From positions 1-64,000 of the forward strand of contig WHVA01000216.1 in assembly GCA_015179125.1 (NCBI GenBank): a stretch of DNA of 64,000 nucleotides. Reading direction: 5' to 3'. Source of the DNA: Gautieria morchelliformis (taxonomy: Eukaryota; Basidiomycota; Agaricomycetes; Gomphales; Gomphaceae). Below the pieces are notes generated by a model. That model ran no database searches. It saw nothing but the letters and a program-made list of their open reading frames with translations, and was not told the DNA's origin. How positions within the stretch are numbered: the stretch's first letter is position 1; each line of letters opens with the position of its first letter. Below, piece by piece: positions 9,928 to 22,362 of the stretch. The position numbers were made by a program, and so were the translations under genes.

Positions 9928-11031
9928 TTAGCTCCGGTATTGGTCTCTCATCAGAAACCTTCTGGCAAGCATTGGATCAATGCAACTGCGGGCTCTACTT
10001 CACAAAAGAGACACTGCACTATTTGCATGGACCGCAATGCCCTCTTTGGCCTTACGTAGATATTCCTGATCGCCCAGCACCATAATCATTAAATCTCTCT
10101 CACCAAAGCACCTACCGTAGTTTACCACTTCATAATAATTAATAGTAATTTTCTTGGAATTATGCTGTAAGCGCGCATGCGATGGAACCAACTTACCCAT
10201 CCAGACCGAGTCTCATCGTTGCGGTCATTTTTCAGCCTCCGCACGTGCGAGCATGAGGTACATCTACGCATGGTGCGTGCTGTCTGGAGCATCGCTCGAC
10301 TCGCTCATGAGCATCATGCCCAATATCGGGTTTGCATCTTGCGCTGCAGCATGCCGTCCAAGCTATGGTACATGGCCGTGATGTGTCCGTGTCCTCCACG
10401 TCACCCTGCAGCCGCAAAGGGGTCACCGAACTGGTCCGTATCCACGATGGGGCTGCGGGTGGCACCGTTGGGGATACAGAGTTGTTGACTCACGAGGAGG
10501 GCTGGCCAAGCGTTGACTGGCCAATGTTTGGAGCTGTGGTACCACCTCACAAGCCACCAACCTGTCTGATCGCTGCTGCTGCTGCTGACCTCCAGGACTT
10601 CTGAAGATGCTACCTCCCGTACCAAACCCTTTGACGGCTGCTGTTGGTTCTGCTGCAGACCAGGTTGCAAAAGGTGCTACAACGCTACTTCCTGCACCAA
10701 ATCCTGTTGAAGGCTGCTGTGTGTTAGGCTGCTGACTTCTCCGTCGCTGACTAGGATTGCCCCAAAGATACTACCTGAGCCAAAACCTCTTGACTACTGC
10801 TGTATGTTTGGCTGCTGACTGCACTGTTGCTGACTAGGATTGCCAAAGATGCTACCTGATCAAAAATTGGATACTATAGCCGAGTCGAGGTTATCATCCA
10901 CTGCAGCCATGTCCCATATTGTGCCAGCCTGCTCAAAATTCAACGGTCGCTATGCGATGTTTTTCGTCGCTGCCGCTGCTCAGGGGATGGTGGTAGTAAC
11001 CGTTTGGTATGTCCGCTTGATGTTACTTTAG
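9928..11031 (-). other. Q/S/G-rich low-complexity remnant
   Basis: Read on the minus strand, 10870-10560 gives repeated G-F-G-S-G-S-I-F-G type blocks separated by runs of Q and S, but with stops and frame changes. This resembles an FG-repeat region of a nucleoporin (Nup98/Nup116 type) or another low-complexity tail. The match is by composition only and could be chance. The plus-strand frames at 10154-10604 look like shadows. Confidence 0.25.
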
Positions 11032-11331
11032 CTAGCCGTGTGCTAGAAGGTTTCTTGCAAGTAATTCAATGTTAATAGACTCTGCTGAACTAAAGTTTAT
11101 GTTTACTGAAGACTGGGTGACCACCTGGAGTTGCCCTCCGGGTGCGATGTAAGAACCAGTAACTTGACTTAGGACTTCCTGCAGCTTTGTGGAGACTTCT
11201 TGAATTTCGGTGATGTTATCATTGTGACGCAACGTTTCGAATTGCTGCTGAGGCATATCATTTAACAGATTGATGAGGCCATGAAGTTGTGGTAGCACTG
11301 TTTGGGCCGAGTGACAAATTTTATCATGCAA
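11032..11331 (-). CDS. Small helical protein or 3' exon of the MULE gene
   Basis: Ninety-nine residues, including FETLRHNDNITEIQEVSTK and a hydrophobic ending. It lies about 170 bp downstream of the MULE transposase on the same strand, so it may be its last exon, but I could not join the frames with confidence. Confidence 0.3.
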   Translation of the reverse strand: MHDKICHSAQTVLPQLHGLINLLNDMPQQQFETLRHNDNITEIQEVSTKLQEVLSQVTGSYIAPGGQLQVVTQSSVNINFSSAESINIELLARNLLAHG

Positions 11332-11501
11332 CTGTTGCTGGACACCTTCCGCGTTGTAGTTCGTCTGTGGTACGTATCAACTGTCAAGTCAGTTCACAAT
11401 GTAAGTGCTAATGCACGGTAGGACCCTCTGTTATCACTTCCGAGTCCTCATCTAATTCAGAGTCAGATTCGTCGGGACAGCCAATTTCCAAGTCAGTATC
11501 C

Positions 11502-13640
11502 TCAACAGTGCTGAGAAGCCACGTGTTTGCTTGGTCCGAGAGATGGGAGGTTATACGAGGCTGTGGAATTTGTCAAATGAGTGACAGGTGAATATGCATC
11601 TCGACTCGCCTGAGACAGCTCCGTTTGATTCACTGACAGCATTTGTATGTTCGAGCCTGCATTAGGAATTGCTATGGTAGTCGCCTTCGGGATTGCAGGG
11701 GTAGAGGTTATTGGGAAGCAAGAATTGTAGATCTCTCGTGCCTCGACTTCCGTCATGGGAAACTGGAATAAATATAATGAGGTGGACAGCTTCTTAGCAT
11801 TGATGAGACTTGAACTTCCTATCCTCAATGCCCAGAGATGCTTGCAGGCTCCCTTATTTGAGTTGAAATAGGGACATGTGTAATCAGCCTCCTCTCTGTG
11901 GGCTGCCTCTGTCTCAGTGAACCACCATGCTACTGGTATAATAGTCACCGCTTCTAGAGCTATTCCTTTGCAGGCTTCAACCAGGTCAAGACCACCAGCT
12001 TGGCTGCGAAAATGCTCTGAGATCCATAGGTAGTAGTTTTCCTGCAATTTCCGGTTGTTAAATATTCCAGGTAATATCTGAGTGACCAGGAGATAGATAA
12101 GCAGGTCAAACCAAAGACGTTTGCCTGCATGCTGCCAGCGGTGAATGTGTTTCCTTTTAAGGACACCATTGAAGGCTTCCAGGTGATTAGTTGTTGGTAT
12201 CACACCTTCAATGGGGATGTGGAGGATCACTGAAGCATCAAGCCGACCTTTTTGAGACCATCCATGCCAGAGGGATACAGGCATCCATGTTTCAGTAAGA
12301 TAGTCGAGATATTTCAGCCTGGAGTTTGCAGCTACTATCATTTCTGGTAGTGTCTTAAGGTTGGTTAATGTCAACCGTTCTTGTGCCATAAGTTCTTGCG
12401 CTGCACGATAGTCCACCGAGAGCAGAAGTCTGCCGTTACTGTAATTAGTTAAGCTCATTATATCTAAATGAATCTGACATACTGTTCCTCTAATGCTTGC
12501 AGTCTTGCCTGCACCTGTTGTTTCAGAAAGTTTCTTATCTGACCCAGACAAATCTCCTTCCGTCGGTTTGTCCAGCACTGGCGGATATGGAATTTGCATA
12601 GGAGCAGTGTTATATCTGGCCATACGAGAACCAAGGCACCCCGTTCCTTTGTATCTGTGTCCGTAATGGTGACCCAAGGTTTGAACAGGGTTCCATTTCG
12701 CATACCGAGAGAATCACGCCACATTTTGAGAAGCTCGTGAAGTATAGACGTGTCATAACCAGCATGAGTCACTTTGTTGCCTGTTGGAGCGGAGAAAAGA
12801 AAGAAGGCCAGTGGAACACCTTTGCCTGCGTCATCAACACCTAGAGCAATAAAGAGTAGAATCCGACTATCGCATACTCCGAAGGTTCCATCGAGAACCA
12901 ACTGCTTGTGATGTGTGTACTTCCATGCAGCCTTTTTCATGTCCGCAGTCTGGATACAGATGTGTAGACGGTCCTCTTTACTGACTCTTGCCTGATAATA
13001 GAAGATGGCCGCTGCAAGTTCTGGCTTGTATTCTTGCGCTTCAGGGTCCAACCAAGCATCAACATTGTCTTGCGGCTGTTTTGTTGTATCAATACCATGC
13101 ATCCGGGAATATTTGCGGTAAAGTCGGCAAGCATCGGATGGAAGGATTTTGTAGCGAATATTGGCTTTCTGGGGATTGTACGCTGACTGTCTGTTATATA
13201 ACCCTGCACGAAGTAATTCATCGTTGCGACTCTGGATTGCTGCAATGCTGCAGTTCAAGTCAATGTTGATATATTTTGCTACGATACAGTAGTACCAATT
13301 TTCAAAACTCACCTTGCACCATCATTCAATTGCTGAAGTGCAACTTGCCAGACATGCTCGTGCAATGGGACTGTGGGAAGCCGCTGCATATTCTGCTTGA
13401 GACAGGCCTCATTATGTGTTATTACACCTGTTATGCGCAAGATGTTGAAAGTGTCTTCCTGGAACGTTAGGTCAATATGTGCGAGACAGCCCATAAAATC
13501 ATAGGGGGCCTTGTGCTTCCAGTCTTTTCCTTGAGGTTTCAAGCCCTTTGCCTCTCGTTGTTGATCATCTTTAGCTTTGTGAGCATTTGTACTTGAGCCA
13601 CACTGGCTTTTATTGCAAAAGTATTACCTTAGAAAACTTC
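11502..13640 (-). CDS. MULE transposase with SWIM zinc finger
   Basis: Three coding blocks join in frame through two introns. Intron 1 is 13248-13312 (GTGAGT...CTGCAG, 65 bp) and intron 2 is 12439-12482 (GTATGT...TTACAG, 44 bp). The first block is basic. The second holds the MULE core: VLDGTFGVCDSRI (first catalytic Asp), VTITDTDTKERGAL (second Asp) and LLLCKFHIRQCWTN (the C-x-x-H-type helix). The third has TTNHLEAFNGVLKRKH, the probable catalytic Glu, and a SWIM finger CPYFNSNKGACKH. Such genes encode the nuclease of Mutator-like elements. The 5' limit is uncertain: the frame is still open to about 13627 and another exon may lie upstream. No terminal inverted repeats were identified. All three blocks are open, so the gene may be intact, unlike most transposon genes here. 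Confidence 0.8.
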
Positions 13641-14220
13641 TTACACAAAAAAGGATCTATCCCACCACTGAACCAAGACACGGCTGTATTTTTTCGAGCC
13701 CAACCCACTGAATGTACTCTACTGTTTACTCCAGCCATTCCCCAGATCTCCTAGGTCCCGCACATCCAGCCTTTGATCTCTTAAAAGACCGATTGCGTCA
13801 ATTTGCGAGTCTGCTCCCTCTGAAAAGAGTCGATGATAGTGTGAACTTGCACGGTAATAATCGTTGATGCTTGTGAGCTGGTCTGCATCGAGATGCAGCA
13901 TGCGAGTATTGACCTTATGATTTTGTGAGCATACTATACGTAGATGAATACAGTGCATTACTTACTTTAATTTCACCACTACCCTGCAAAAGTGGCTTTG
14001 TCGGTACTGCAGGGATATTGCTTCACTACTCGCAATGAGATTGATACAAGACGGCAATTGTGAGAATACTCACAGTTATGACAGGAAATGCGGTCTTGCT
14101 GAGCAATGACGAGCTGAGATTAGAGGAGGGAGACATGCTTGAGCAGTCCATTGGATCTGGAAGCAATGAAGCACGGTCAGGCTGGATGGTATATCTAGAA
14201 AAATCAGTCAATTGAGAAAT
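13641..14220. other. 5' flank of the MULE gene
   Basis: Short frames on the minus strand (13719-13958, 14026-14211) could be upstream exons, but I recognise no domain in them. Confidence 0.3.
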
Positions 14221-14595
14221 GATCCTTACCTGAATAGAGGCCTAAATGGTAGTGGTGAAACACAATCACGCTAGATGGTATGTATATCAGTCTAGAGCTA
14301 GCATGAAAACCCGAAGCTATCAGAAAAATTGACCCTTACCTAAATGGAGGCCTAAATGGCCGTGATGAAATTCAGTCAGTTGAAAAATTGACCTTACGTG
14401 AATAGAGGCCTAAATGGCAGCGATGAAACACAATCGCGCTGGATGGCATGTATACAGTCAGTTCAGTCAGTTGAAAATTTGACCTTTACCTGAATAGAGG
14501 CCTAAATGGCAGCGATGAAACACAATCGTGCTGGATGGTATGTATATCAGTCAGTTGATAAAATGACCCTTACTTGAATAGAGGCTAAATGGAGC
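14221..14595. repeat. Imperfect tandem repeat of ~75-115 bp units
   Basis: The block ACCTGAATAGAGGCCTAAAT followed by GAAACACAATCGxGCT, GGATGGTATGTATATCAGTC and a short A/T spacer recurs about five times with length changes. No coding role is evident. Confidence 0.75.
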
Positions 14596-14716
14596 ATTAA
14601 AGAATGGCTTTGAAGAGGCATACTTAGAGCAGGGGGCGCTCAGCTCCGGACGATGGGGTCACCCAGTGCTGCGGCGTGATCCGCGGCTGACCAAGAATCT
14701 TGTTCGAGCTTCGCAG

Positions 14717-14932
14717 CCCGACTTTACATAATATAAATCGTGAGCTCATGGGCGCTAGGTCCGCGTGCATACCCAACCTAACAGGGATCTAAATTGAACT
14801 CGCAGCTGAACTCGACACTCAGTGGAATACAGTGCATCTGTGGAGCACCCCATAACAGCAGTGGACTGGACTGCACATCTGGAAGCCCTTAATCAATAAT
14901 CTATTCTGCTGGATGAATTGAGGCCAGGAGAC
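14717..14932 (+). mobile_element. LTR-C fragment
   Basis: Matches the central and right part of the Copia-type LTR at 34690-35207 (for example the AACTCGCAGCTGAACTC and CATCTGTGGAGCACCCCATA blocks). It is truncated on both sides and abuts duplication D. Confidence 0.8.
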
Positions 14933-14935
14933 AAG

Positions 14936-17710
14936 GTGCCAGATTGTTAATCATTGATTATTGCTGCAGCACAGGCATATGATCTCAAAGCACTCAATGG
15001 TGTTGATCAAGGCCGCCACAGGCACATGAAGAAGATATCCATATGCACTGAAGTAGGGACAGGTCAGCCTCTGAGTGGGACCCAGAGGGGGTTATGAGTG
15101 CGGCTAGTGTCTACTAATGGTTTAACTAGTAAAATTACCACAAAAAGCTTTCTGCTGTATTCTCTCACGCAACATCACATGGTTTGTTACCCGTTTCGGG
15201 TAATAGTATGCGTCTTGCCTTCGCGCAAGACATTTATTTGTTTTCCTTTTCTTACCGTCCATTGACACAGAAACTATAAGTATGCTTGACCGGAACCGTC
15301 TTCCTCAGTCATTTGACACGCCCCATTTGTACTAGCTATTCTTACACAGGATGCTGCTGGTTGCTTGTAAGTGCACTAGTATCTATTTTTGAATTTAAAA
15401 GTTATCAAATGTATGTGAGAAAAGCGCAAAATATTAAAAGTGCATTTTCCGCGTCATACATCAGTCCTAAATATTGCTAATGAATAAGATGCATCTGGCC
15501 CTCTCTGGTTTTCCTGCCTCCTGAAGTACTCTTCGCGCATATTGAGAAGAAGTCGGTTCCCCACTGCGCAGGTCACGGCAATGACCCAACTGAGATATAC
15601 CATATTTGTGTTAAACCCAGTATGGAAATGCGTATACACTCACGGAAACCCGGCGCCTTCCAAAGATGGCGGGCCTAAAATATTAACCAAGCAATTGAAA
15701 AGCAGAATAGGAAATAGGCTGTTCGAAGAGTCAATAGAGTCCCACGGAAGACGAGGTTACTTGCGTTAAGAAATAGAGTGCGCTGAATTTCCTAGTCAGT
15801 TCGTTCGGCTGGTAAGATACCCATCGCTTACCTGTCGCGAACTATCAAGTGAAACAAGGGCGAGTTACCGTTCTGCATGTACGTCCTCCACGCTCTATGC
15901 AGCATGAAAAGGCATAACACCGTGTGGCTTATGAGAGGGGAGACCCAGATATAGTACACTGGCCTCCCGAAGAGACACCCTGATAGACCATGAGACCCTG
16001 CGACTCCTGCAAGCATCCATGAGACAACTGACAAGGTTACTCTTAGAAAGAAAGAAAACTTACCACCAGGAAAGTTAAGAAAATTGAGCAGGAAAGCGGC
16101 GAACACTGAGCTAGCTAGCGTCCCGGCCGTTATAGATGTTATCTTCCGGTTGCAGTTGTACACTGCATGGATCTGCAATGGCTTATTCAGGCCCTATATG
16201 CTGGAATCTGAGGCCTGACTCACACGAGAAATAAGGATGCCTTTGCACGTTAGTAATTCAAGGAGACAACCTAATGAGTATGAGACATACAACCAGTGCT
16301 GACACTAGGTAGTAAGCCTCTGTCACTGCGTCTAAGAGTCATTTTAAGCCCAACTGAGAATAAACATACGATGCCGTCGCCCATATGGCATACCGATAAC
16401 AGCTAGCTCGTTATATATTAGAAGTCATCAGTTTCCTTCACAGCGTTGTACCTACAACTGACATGCACAAAGTTAGTGACTGCACTCCGTAGTGGATGCG
16501 AATGGATCATAACAACCTTATTTGTAAGAAAATTAAGAAATGATACTTGACCAACAGTCAGCGAAATCGAGAACAGATGTAAAATATATACTTACCGTAT
16601 ACTGCGACCAGGAACCAAATTAAGCCGAAGTAACGATTCTGGTTCCAAAACAATACGGTCATTACTTGCGTATTCACCCGTTCAGCGAAGGGAAAATGTG
16701 ACATTTACAAATATGAAGAGCCCTTTGCCAAGTGACCATGGTGTTTTCCAGACATAGGCAATCTGTAAACAGTTCTGTTAGACCACAATTTGTAAGTTTA
16801 TTAGGAGCATGAGTGTACCTCAGTGTCAAAAGTGATGACTTCAGGCGCCCGTGTCTTCAGCCATTTAGCTCTTTGACGGCGTAACAGGACGCACCATGAT
16901 CATACGATAGATACGTCAATGCCGCGACGAGGGTGGATTTTGCGGTGATTACTACACGCTTACGACGGTGTCAGTACTTTCCGACTACTTCAATGACGAC
17001 TCACAAACTGCAACCAAATTGGGAAGGTCTAGGGCCATCGTGCAAGTGATTCGGACACGAAAGACGCATCGAGAGGATCCTACGGCAAGTATTTATGCAG
17101 GGGAACCCCTCCACCAGCGCCAACCATCAGCAAAACGGGGTTTGATCCGTGAGCATACTTAGCTTTGTTTGACAAACATACAGTACAAGCGGAAACCAGA
17201 TCTCAGGTCAGAGCTGCGCCGACGCTACTTACCGGTACATACCGTAGAGCTGCAATTAACCACGACTTCGCCTTCGGCAACAGCCGCAATCTGCACGGCT
17301 ATGAGATGACTTATCAGACCACATTGCGTCAATATGTGAGTCCGTTCAGGTGTCCTGATGACTTGTGTGGTTACAGAGTGGAATCAAGCGAATGAATACC
17401 GCAACTAATGGTCTTGGCAAGCCAAGAAGGTGAGCGGTCCCAGGGGATGCTATTACTGTAAGCATACAACTGGGCGGAGAGAACAAGATGAAGTAGGGAA
17501 AAGTATTGTTCCACCAAGTGCATGAAGAATAAGCACATTGCGGACACGGATGCCAGTCGGAATTTTAGCTAGCAGGATGATACAGTCACCAAGTAACCGC
17601 TACCGAGTTTTTACATACATAGTTACTTACTTTACATAATTTGGGCGATGCTTAGTCCCGAAGCTTGAAGCGCTAATAAGTACCGAGATCCAGATGCCGT
17701 CTTTGCTGGC
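14936..17710. repeat. Segmental duplication D, copy 1
   Basis: Near-identical to 39957-44010 once the LTR-A inserted there (40247-41490) is removed. Both copies start at GACAAGGTGCCAGATTGTTA and carry a complete DUF6533-type gene. Copy 1 preserves the empty site of the LTR-A insertion: 15220-15240 reads straight through TATGCGTCTTGCCTTCGCGC. Confidence 0.9.
15454..17038 (-). CDS. DUF6533-type integral membrane protein (copy 1)
   Basis: A multi-exon gene read from the minus strand. The start is probably at 17038 (MALDLPNLVAVCESSLK). Later exons carry VAALTYLSYDH, then VITFDTE, then IAYVWKTPWSLGKGLF, then NRYFGLIWFLVAVYG; the YDH, E, W and PWSLGK...NRY sequence is the N-terminal signature of DUF6533 proteins. 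Downstream exons (about 16178-15828) encode hydrophobic helices including YYIWVSPLISHTVLCLFMLHR and end HLIVRDR. The last exon (15639-15454) has TNMVYLSWVIAVTCAVGNR and a charged tail. Donors and acceptors between blocks are GT...AG and 45-80 bp apart. This family has about seven membrane helices, is greatly expanded in agaricomycetes and has no settled function. Exact internal splice sites are not all resolved, and premature stops inside unassigned exons cannot be excluded. Confidence 0.7.
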
Positions 17711-18613
17711 ACCAAGAGCATGTACACCCGACCCGCATGCCCTGAAGCTTACACATACCCCGCAGCTTGAAGATCAACCGTTGTGATGGCACCGGGCCAC
17801 ACTGTCCAGTCCGGATAGAAAGGTAGATTGTGCGTGTATTTTATGTCAAGCTTTGCCGTCGCTTGGGATAGTTAATGGGCTATATAAAGTTCCGGTCACA
17901 GTCACAAATACCACGAGCACCCATGGGCTGTTGCGGAGGAGACCATGGGCGACCGTTGTACAGAAGCGCTATTACAAACTAGAATTGCTGTTCTACCTCA
18001 TTGTCTCCTATACTACAGGGTGGTTTCAATAAGGTTTCTCCAACTATTTCTGAAGCCAAGGTGCTGACCTGGCCACTGAGAAACAATAGGAGCTAGATCC
18101 CAGTTCTGATTGCACTACAGCCAAAAAGTGGCAACACTTTTTCTTGCAGTTTTTAGACTATTCTTAGAGTTTTTTGCATTTCATCATGACCCAGCAGACT
18201 ATGGGCCACTTTTTTTTTTTTCACAATTTTAACACACTTTTTTTGGGATTGAGAAAGTTTTTAAAAAACACTAAATTTTGTTGAAGTCTTTTTACATAAA
18301 AAAACACCAAAAAATCATTGCACAAGCAGCAATAATCAATAACTTTGAGCACTGACAAATCAGTGCTTAAGAATGTCATTAAATAGCTCTAAAAATAAGT
18401 TCTTTTTGAGCACTAATTTTCAGGTAAAAAAAGTAATAAAGAAAATATGAAGTGCTATCACCCTCTTCACCCTGCTGACCCAACCCCGCTCATACATCTG
18501 AGGACAAGCACTTTGGTCGCATGCAAGCTAAGTGGTTGTGCATGAGATGAGGATGGTGGGGCAAGTGTGAGCATGAGTCTGCATGATGCAAACAGCGTGC
18601 AATGGTGGGTATA
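17711..18613. other. No gene recognised
   Basis: A TATATAAAG near 17880 and long A/T runs (18120-18470) are visible, but no coding frame or clear repeat edge. Confidence 0.4.
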
Positions 18614-19302
18614 GGAGGGTGTTTGGAATTACTATAATATCAGATGTTTACTAATAAAAGTAACATTCCCATAAAAGTAACATTCCCATAAAACTCCATC
18701 TTTAAATAGTGATATCTTTTCTGAAACTATTCTATTATTAAAAAGCAATTCTGGGAGATAGTTCTCCATGTTACATGCTAAATGATTAAAGGTATTTAAT
18801 AGAATCCATTGTATACGATTTCCTTCTGTTTATGGATATCTGTTAATAGTTTTGTTGGTACTCCATTTTTTAAAAACTAAACTGCAGTTCTTTCCATGTA
18901 AAATATGTAAGATACTATTGGAGATTTTTCATCCTACAGCCTTCCTAATTGAGCAAACACACCCAGGTATTCTTAGTATGTTGAATCAAATAAAAATATC
19001 TTCTAGTTAACTCACCCATTCTGAGGTAACACATATGTATTTAAAGATGTCAATGGCATACACATGTATGAAATGTACTATCTTAGGGAGTATACCTTTT
19101 AAATTTCTTAAATTTCTAACTCACTAGAGTGTTTCATAATCTATTCAGCTCTTAAAAGATGCTTTGTTTCATGATGCAAATAAGTTTTAAAAATTCCAAA
19201 AGTTCTAAAATCCAAATTATGTTCAGAATAGACTTCAAGTATTTAAATGATCTTAAGGAGATATTAGAATTTGATGCTTCCTATAGTTTCCAAACAACCT
19301 CT
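18614..19302 (+). mobile_element. MITE-E copy E1
   Basis: A 689-bp element with inverted ends GGAGGGTGTTTGGAA and, reversed, AGAGGTTGTTTGGAA, flanked by a 3-bp duplication ATA on both sides (18611-18613, 19303-19305). It closely matches E2 at 30562-31593 but has only two copies of the 17-bp unit (18656-18689) where E2 has 22. It has no coding capacity. Confidence 0.88.
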
Positions 19303-19421
19303 ATAAGCATGAGCACAAGCAAGAAGCAATGGTAGTTCACTGGGGCTGCAGTAGAAGGGCCCACATCTACAACAACCCACAGCATGCAAGTTTTGAAGGT
19401 GTTCTTCATCTCTTCTGTTTC

Positions 19422-20663
19422 CTATGGGGTTGAAGGCCCCAGGTTCAAGTTTAGGTTCAGGCCTGGGGTCATAGGGATGAATACGGGCCAGCAGTCTGAC
19501 AGTTGGAATTGCTCTAAGATCTCCTGAATGTATTGTTTTTGCAATAGTGTCAGTGTTTTTTGTGAGTGGTCATACTTCACCTCCACACCCAGTAATGATG
19601 TCATTGGTCCCATGTCTTTTAACTTAGAGATTTTGCCTAGTTTGTCTTCACCTGCTCTAACTCCTGCTTTGAATCTGACACTAAGGTGAGGTTGTCAAGA
19701 AAAACAGGGATGACAACCATGGTTGTGTTGTTCATCCAGACATTCACACTTGGGTTGTGTTTGAATCCCCATGCCCTCTAGGTCCATTCCCAGTTGTTCA
19801 TAATCTTCCGCTCTGCTTCAGACCATAGAGTCCTCTTTTCAGTTTGCAGACCCAATATGCACCCCCATGACGATAGCCCTCTGGCTGCTGCATATATATG
19901 CATGCATCACCATCTAGGACCCCATTCAAGTACACATTGGATATGTCTACAGATTTGATGTGTGCCCCTTGAAGTGCCCCCTGAGCCAATATTGTGCATA
20001 GTGCTGCCCAGCATGTGGTAGGGGTGAAGACCTTGTCATAATTAATACCTAGCCACTGAGTATATCCTTTTGCGACCAAGCAGCTTTTATACTTGTCAAG
20101 GGACCCATCGGAGTGGGGTTTGATTTGGAACACCCAGTATGAGCCAATGGCTTTCTCTCTGGGTGGCAGTTTCTCCAGTTCCCATGTTCCATTTTCTAGC
20201 AGCACCTGGATTTCCACATCTGTCGAATCCTTCCGCAATGGTATTGCCTTGGCAAATATTTTGTGCACATGGACATCCTTAATGGTCACATTGAGTACTA
20301 GCTCAATGGTAACTGGTGAGGTCTTATTCATGCTGGTGACATTTGAGTCATTGTAGATGAACTCCAGGGCCTGACTGGCTGATGCACTAGCTGCTGCATG
20401 CCCCTCAGGGCCTGGATCAGCACCAGGCATGGTCTAAGGAATGGGTCATGGTGGTGGTAATCCTGGCGGACTGTGGCTTGGCTGGAGCGGCAAGGTGGGG
20501 CAGGTACAGGTGGGGGCAGTGGGTCAGGGTTGGTAGGAGCATCAGGTAGTGGGGCATCAGGATCTGGATCCAGTTTGGGAGGGGGTGGAATGTAAAGGTT
20601 TGCCTCGAGGGGATAGTTCCATGGGGAGTTGATATTGCTTATCACAAGACTTGATTGTTTCAT
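19422..20663 (-). pseudogene. Copia-type reverse transcriptase relic
   Basis: A proline-rich lead (20663-20440) is followed by the RVT_2 domain: NGTWELEKLPPREKAIGSYW, the KSCLVAKGYTQ block, IKSVDISNVYLNG (first catalytic region) and LKRGLYGLKQS. The continuation is in a different frame. The active-site box reads FLDN (near 19710) where Copia has YVDD, so catalysis is lost. The segment SLLGVEVKYDHSQKTLTLLQ (19613-19500) is the RT C-terminus. Frame changes near 19798 and 19615 confirm decay. Integrase and RNase H parts are absent; an RNase H fragment at 34335 is on the other strand and belongs to another copy. Confidence 0.85.
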
Positions 20664-21418
20664 TGTTGTCTAGGGGTAAGTCTGTTACAGTAAATGTTCA
20701 TAAAGTAGGCTCAATGAAAAACCAACCCAAAGGCAGGTGAGAAAGTTTCAGTGGACACACAGGAAAACCTGATGAACCCCTGGTAGCATATGTAAAGCCA
20801 GAAAGACAAACTAATGTAAATATTTTGTGGACAATATCTTGCACACCATTGGGAACTTTGAGGTCAGTGGATATACTCTTCTCTCTGAGTATGATAGGCA
20901 TTCCTGCGTAAAGAGGTAGATAACCAGGAAGTGCACTTTGAACTCTCAAAGTCACATTCTAACAGAGGTAGGTGAGATGCAGAAGGAACCAGTGACCCTT
21001 GCATTATGTTGTTCACAGCACATATCACAAGATCAGACAGTTTTGACCACAGGGATTTGAAATGGACTTTTTTAGCATTCAGGAGTTCACACAAGTGGTT
21101 GGTGTGAACTAGAGCTATACTCTCAAGATTGTCATCCTGATTCATGTCAATTACTGCTGGGTAGTGATCTGAGTGTACACATCTAGAGTTGAAAATATTG
21201 ATGTCGCCTTCAGTGCATTCCCTGTGTCTTACTTAGCTTGTAAACAGCAGCACCATATTCTGGATCACTGCACATGCCTCTCTGTTTATGTAAGTCCACA
21301 GCATCTGTAACACTTTTCCATGTGATTCTGCCTAACCAGCATAGCACTTCATTATTGGATTGTGTAGAATTTCTCCAAATTGGTGTATAGAAAGGAGTAC
21401 CTTGTACTGGAGGGTATT

Positions 21419-22043
21419 GGTGGATGTTTATAAATGTCATATATATGTATATATAGCTTAGCTCATCTATATTTCATAAAATATATCACAATTGAGGCAG
21501 TTGCCAGCAATTGTAAGGCATGCTTAATCCTAGCCCTAAAGTTCTTTCTCACAGTCTGCTGCTCCCCCAGGAAAGGGTGTATACCCTATTGTCTAAACAT
21601 CAATAGTTACATATCTTTGTACTATACATGCATATTATTTTAAACATACCTTCTAATCAGATCTCTCAACCATATATAATAATATAGTACAGGTATTGTC
21701 CATACTTGCTTCTATATTCTGTGATTGTACATCTAACATGTACTCATATGGTCCATACTTGCCTCTATATTCTATCATCATACATGTAACAAGCTTCATA
21801 TATACTTTTAATATATAGTCATCCAAATCCTATCTGAAATTGCTCTGTTATCTTAATACACACCGTGCTTTAGCACATACAACCATATTTTTAAAATATC
21901 AGAACATTCAAAAAAATTTAGGATATCCACAATATACAAGTTGCTCAAAATGATGGACTATGAATTTGGTTAGGGTTGATATTTTAAAAGATATCTAATA
22001 TATTCTAGAAGAATGTACATTGTTGTCAATCTGAACATCCTCC
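21419..22043 (+). mobile_element. MITE-F copy F2
   Basis: A 625-bp element, ends GGTGGATGTTTA and (reversed) GGAGGATGTTCA, flanked by a perfect 3-bp duplication ATT (21416-21418, 22044-22046). The target is codon CAA-TAC of the Helitron helicase, between ...GNFFQ and YPPVQG.... It matches F1 at 9281 over its full length. Confidence 0.9.
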
Positions 22044-22209
22044 ATTGATATTGGGATTAGTAGGAGATGTTTGGACTAATGGTAGTTTAGTAACCTTGGT
22101 CATGGATGACCGAAGTAGTATAACAATTGGACACATAGCTAGTCGTACATCAGTGAACTACTCATTCACTGTGCTACTATCAACAGGTTATGGGCCCCAT
22201 AGGCCTGTT

Positions 22210-22362
22210 ATGCCGTCCATCAACTCCGAGATGTTTGCTGGGCCTAAGCTAGCCCAAAATGGTACAAATTGGGTCACCTGGAAGAGCCAGATGATGGCTA
22301 CCCTGTCTGCAACCTGTGGTGCCAAATGGTACCTGGATGTGGCCACATGGATTCCCCCTCTG
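22210..22362 (+). pseudogene. Copia gag N-terminal fragment
   Basis: About 51 codons from MPSINSEMFAGPKL to the LTR-B junction. It contains the NGTNWVTWKSQM motif typical of the Copia gag/UBN2 domain, which packages element RNA. It is cut by the LTR-B insertion at 22363. Confidence 0.75.

Noticed and set aside
10154-10670. A nucleoporin gene
   Set aside because: FG-like blocks are visible on the minus strand, but frames are broken and no structural domain is present; kept only as a low-confidence remnant.
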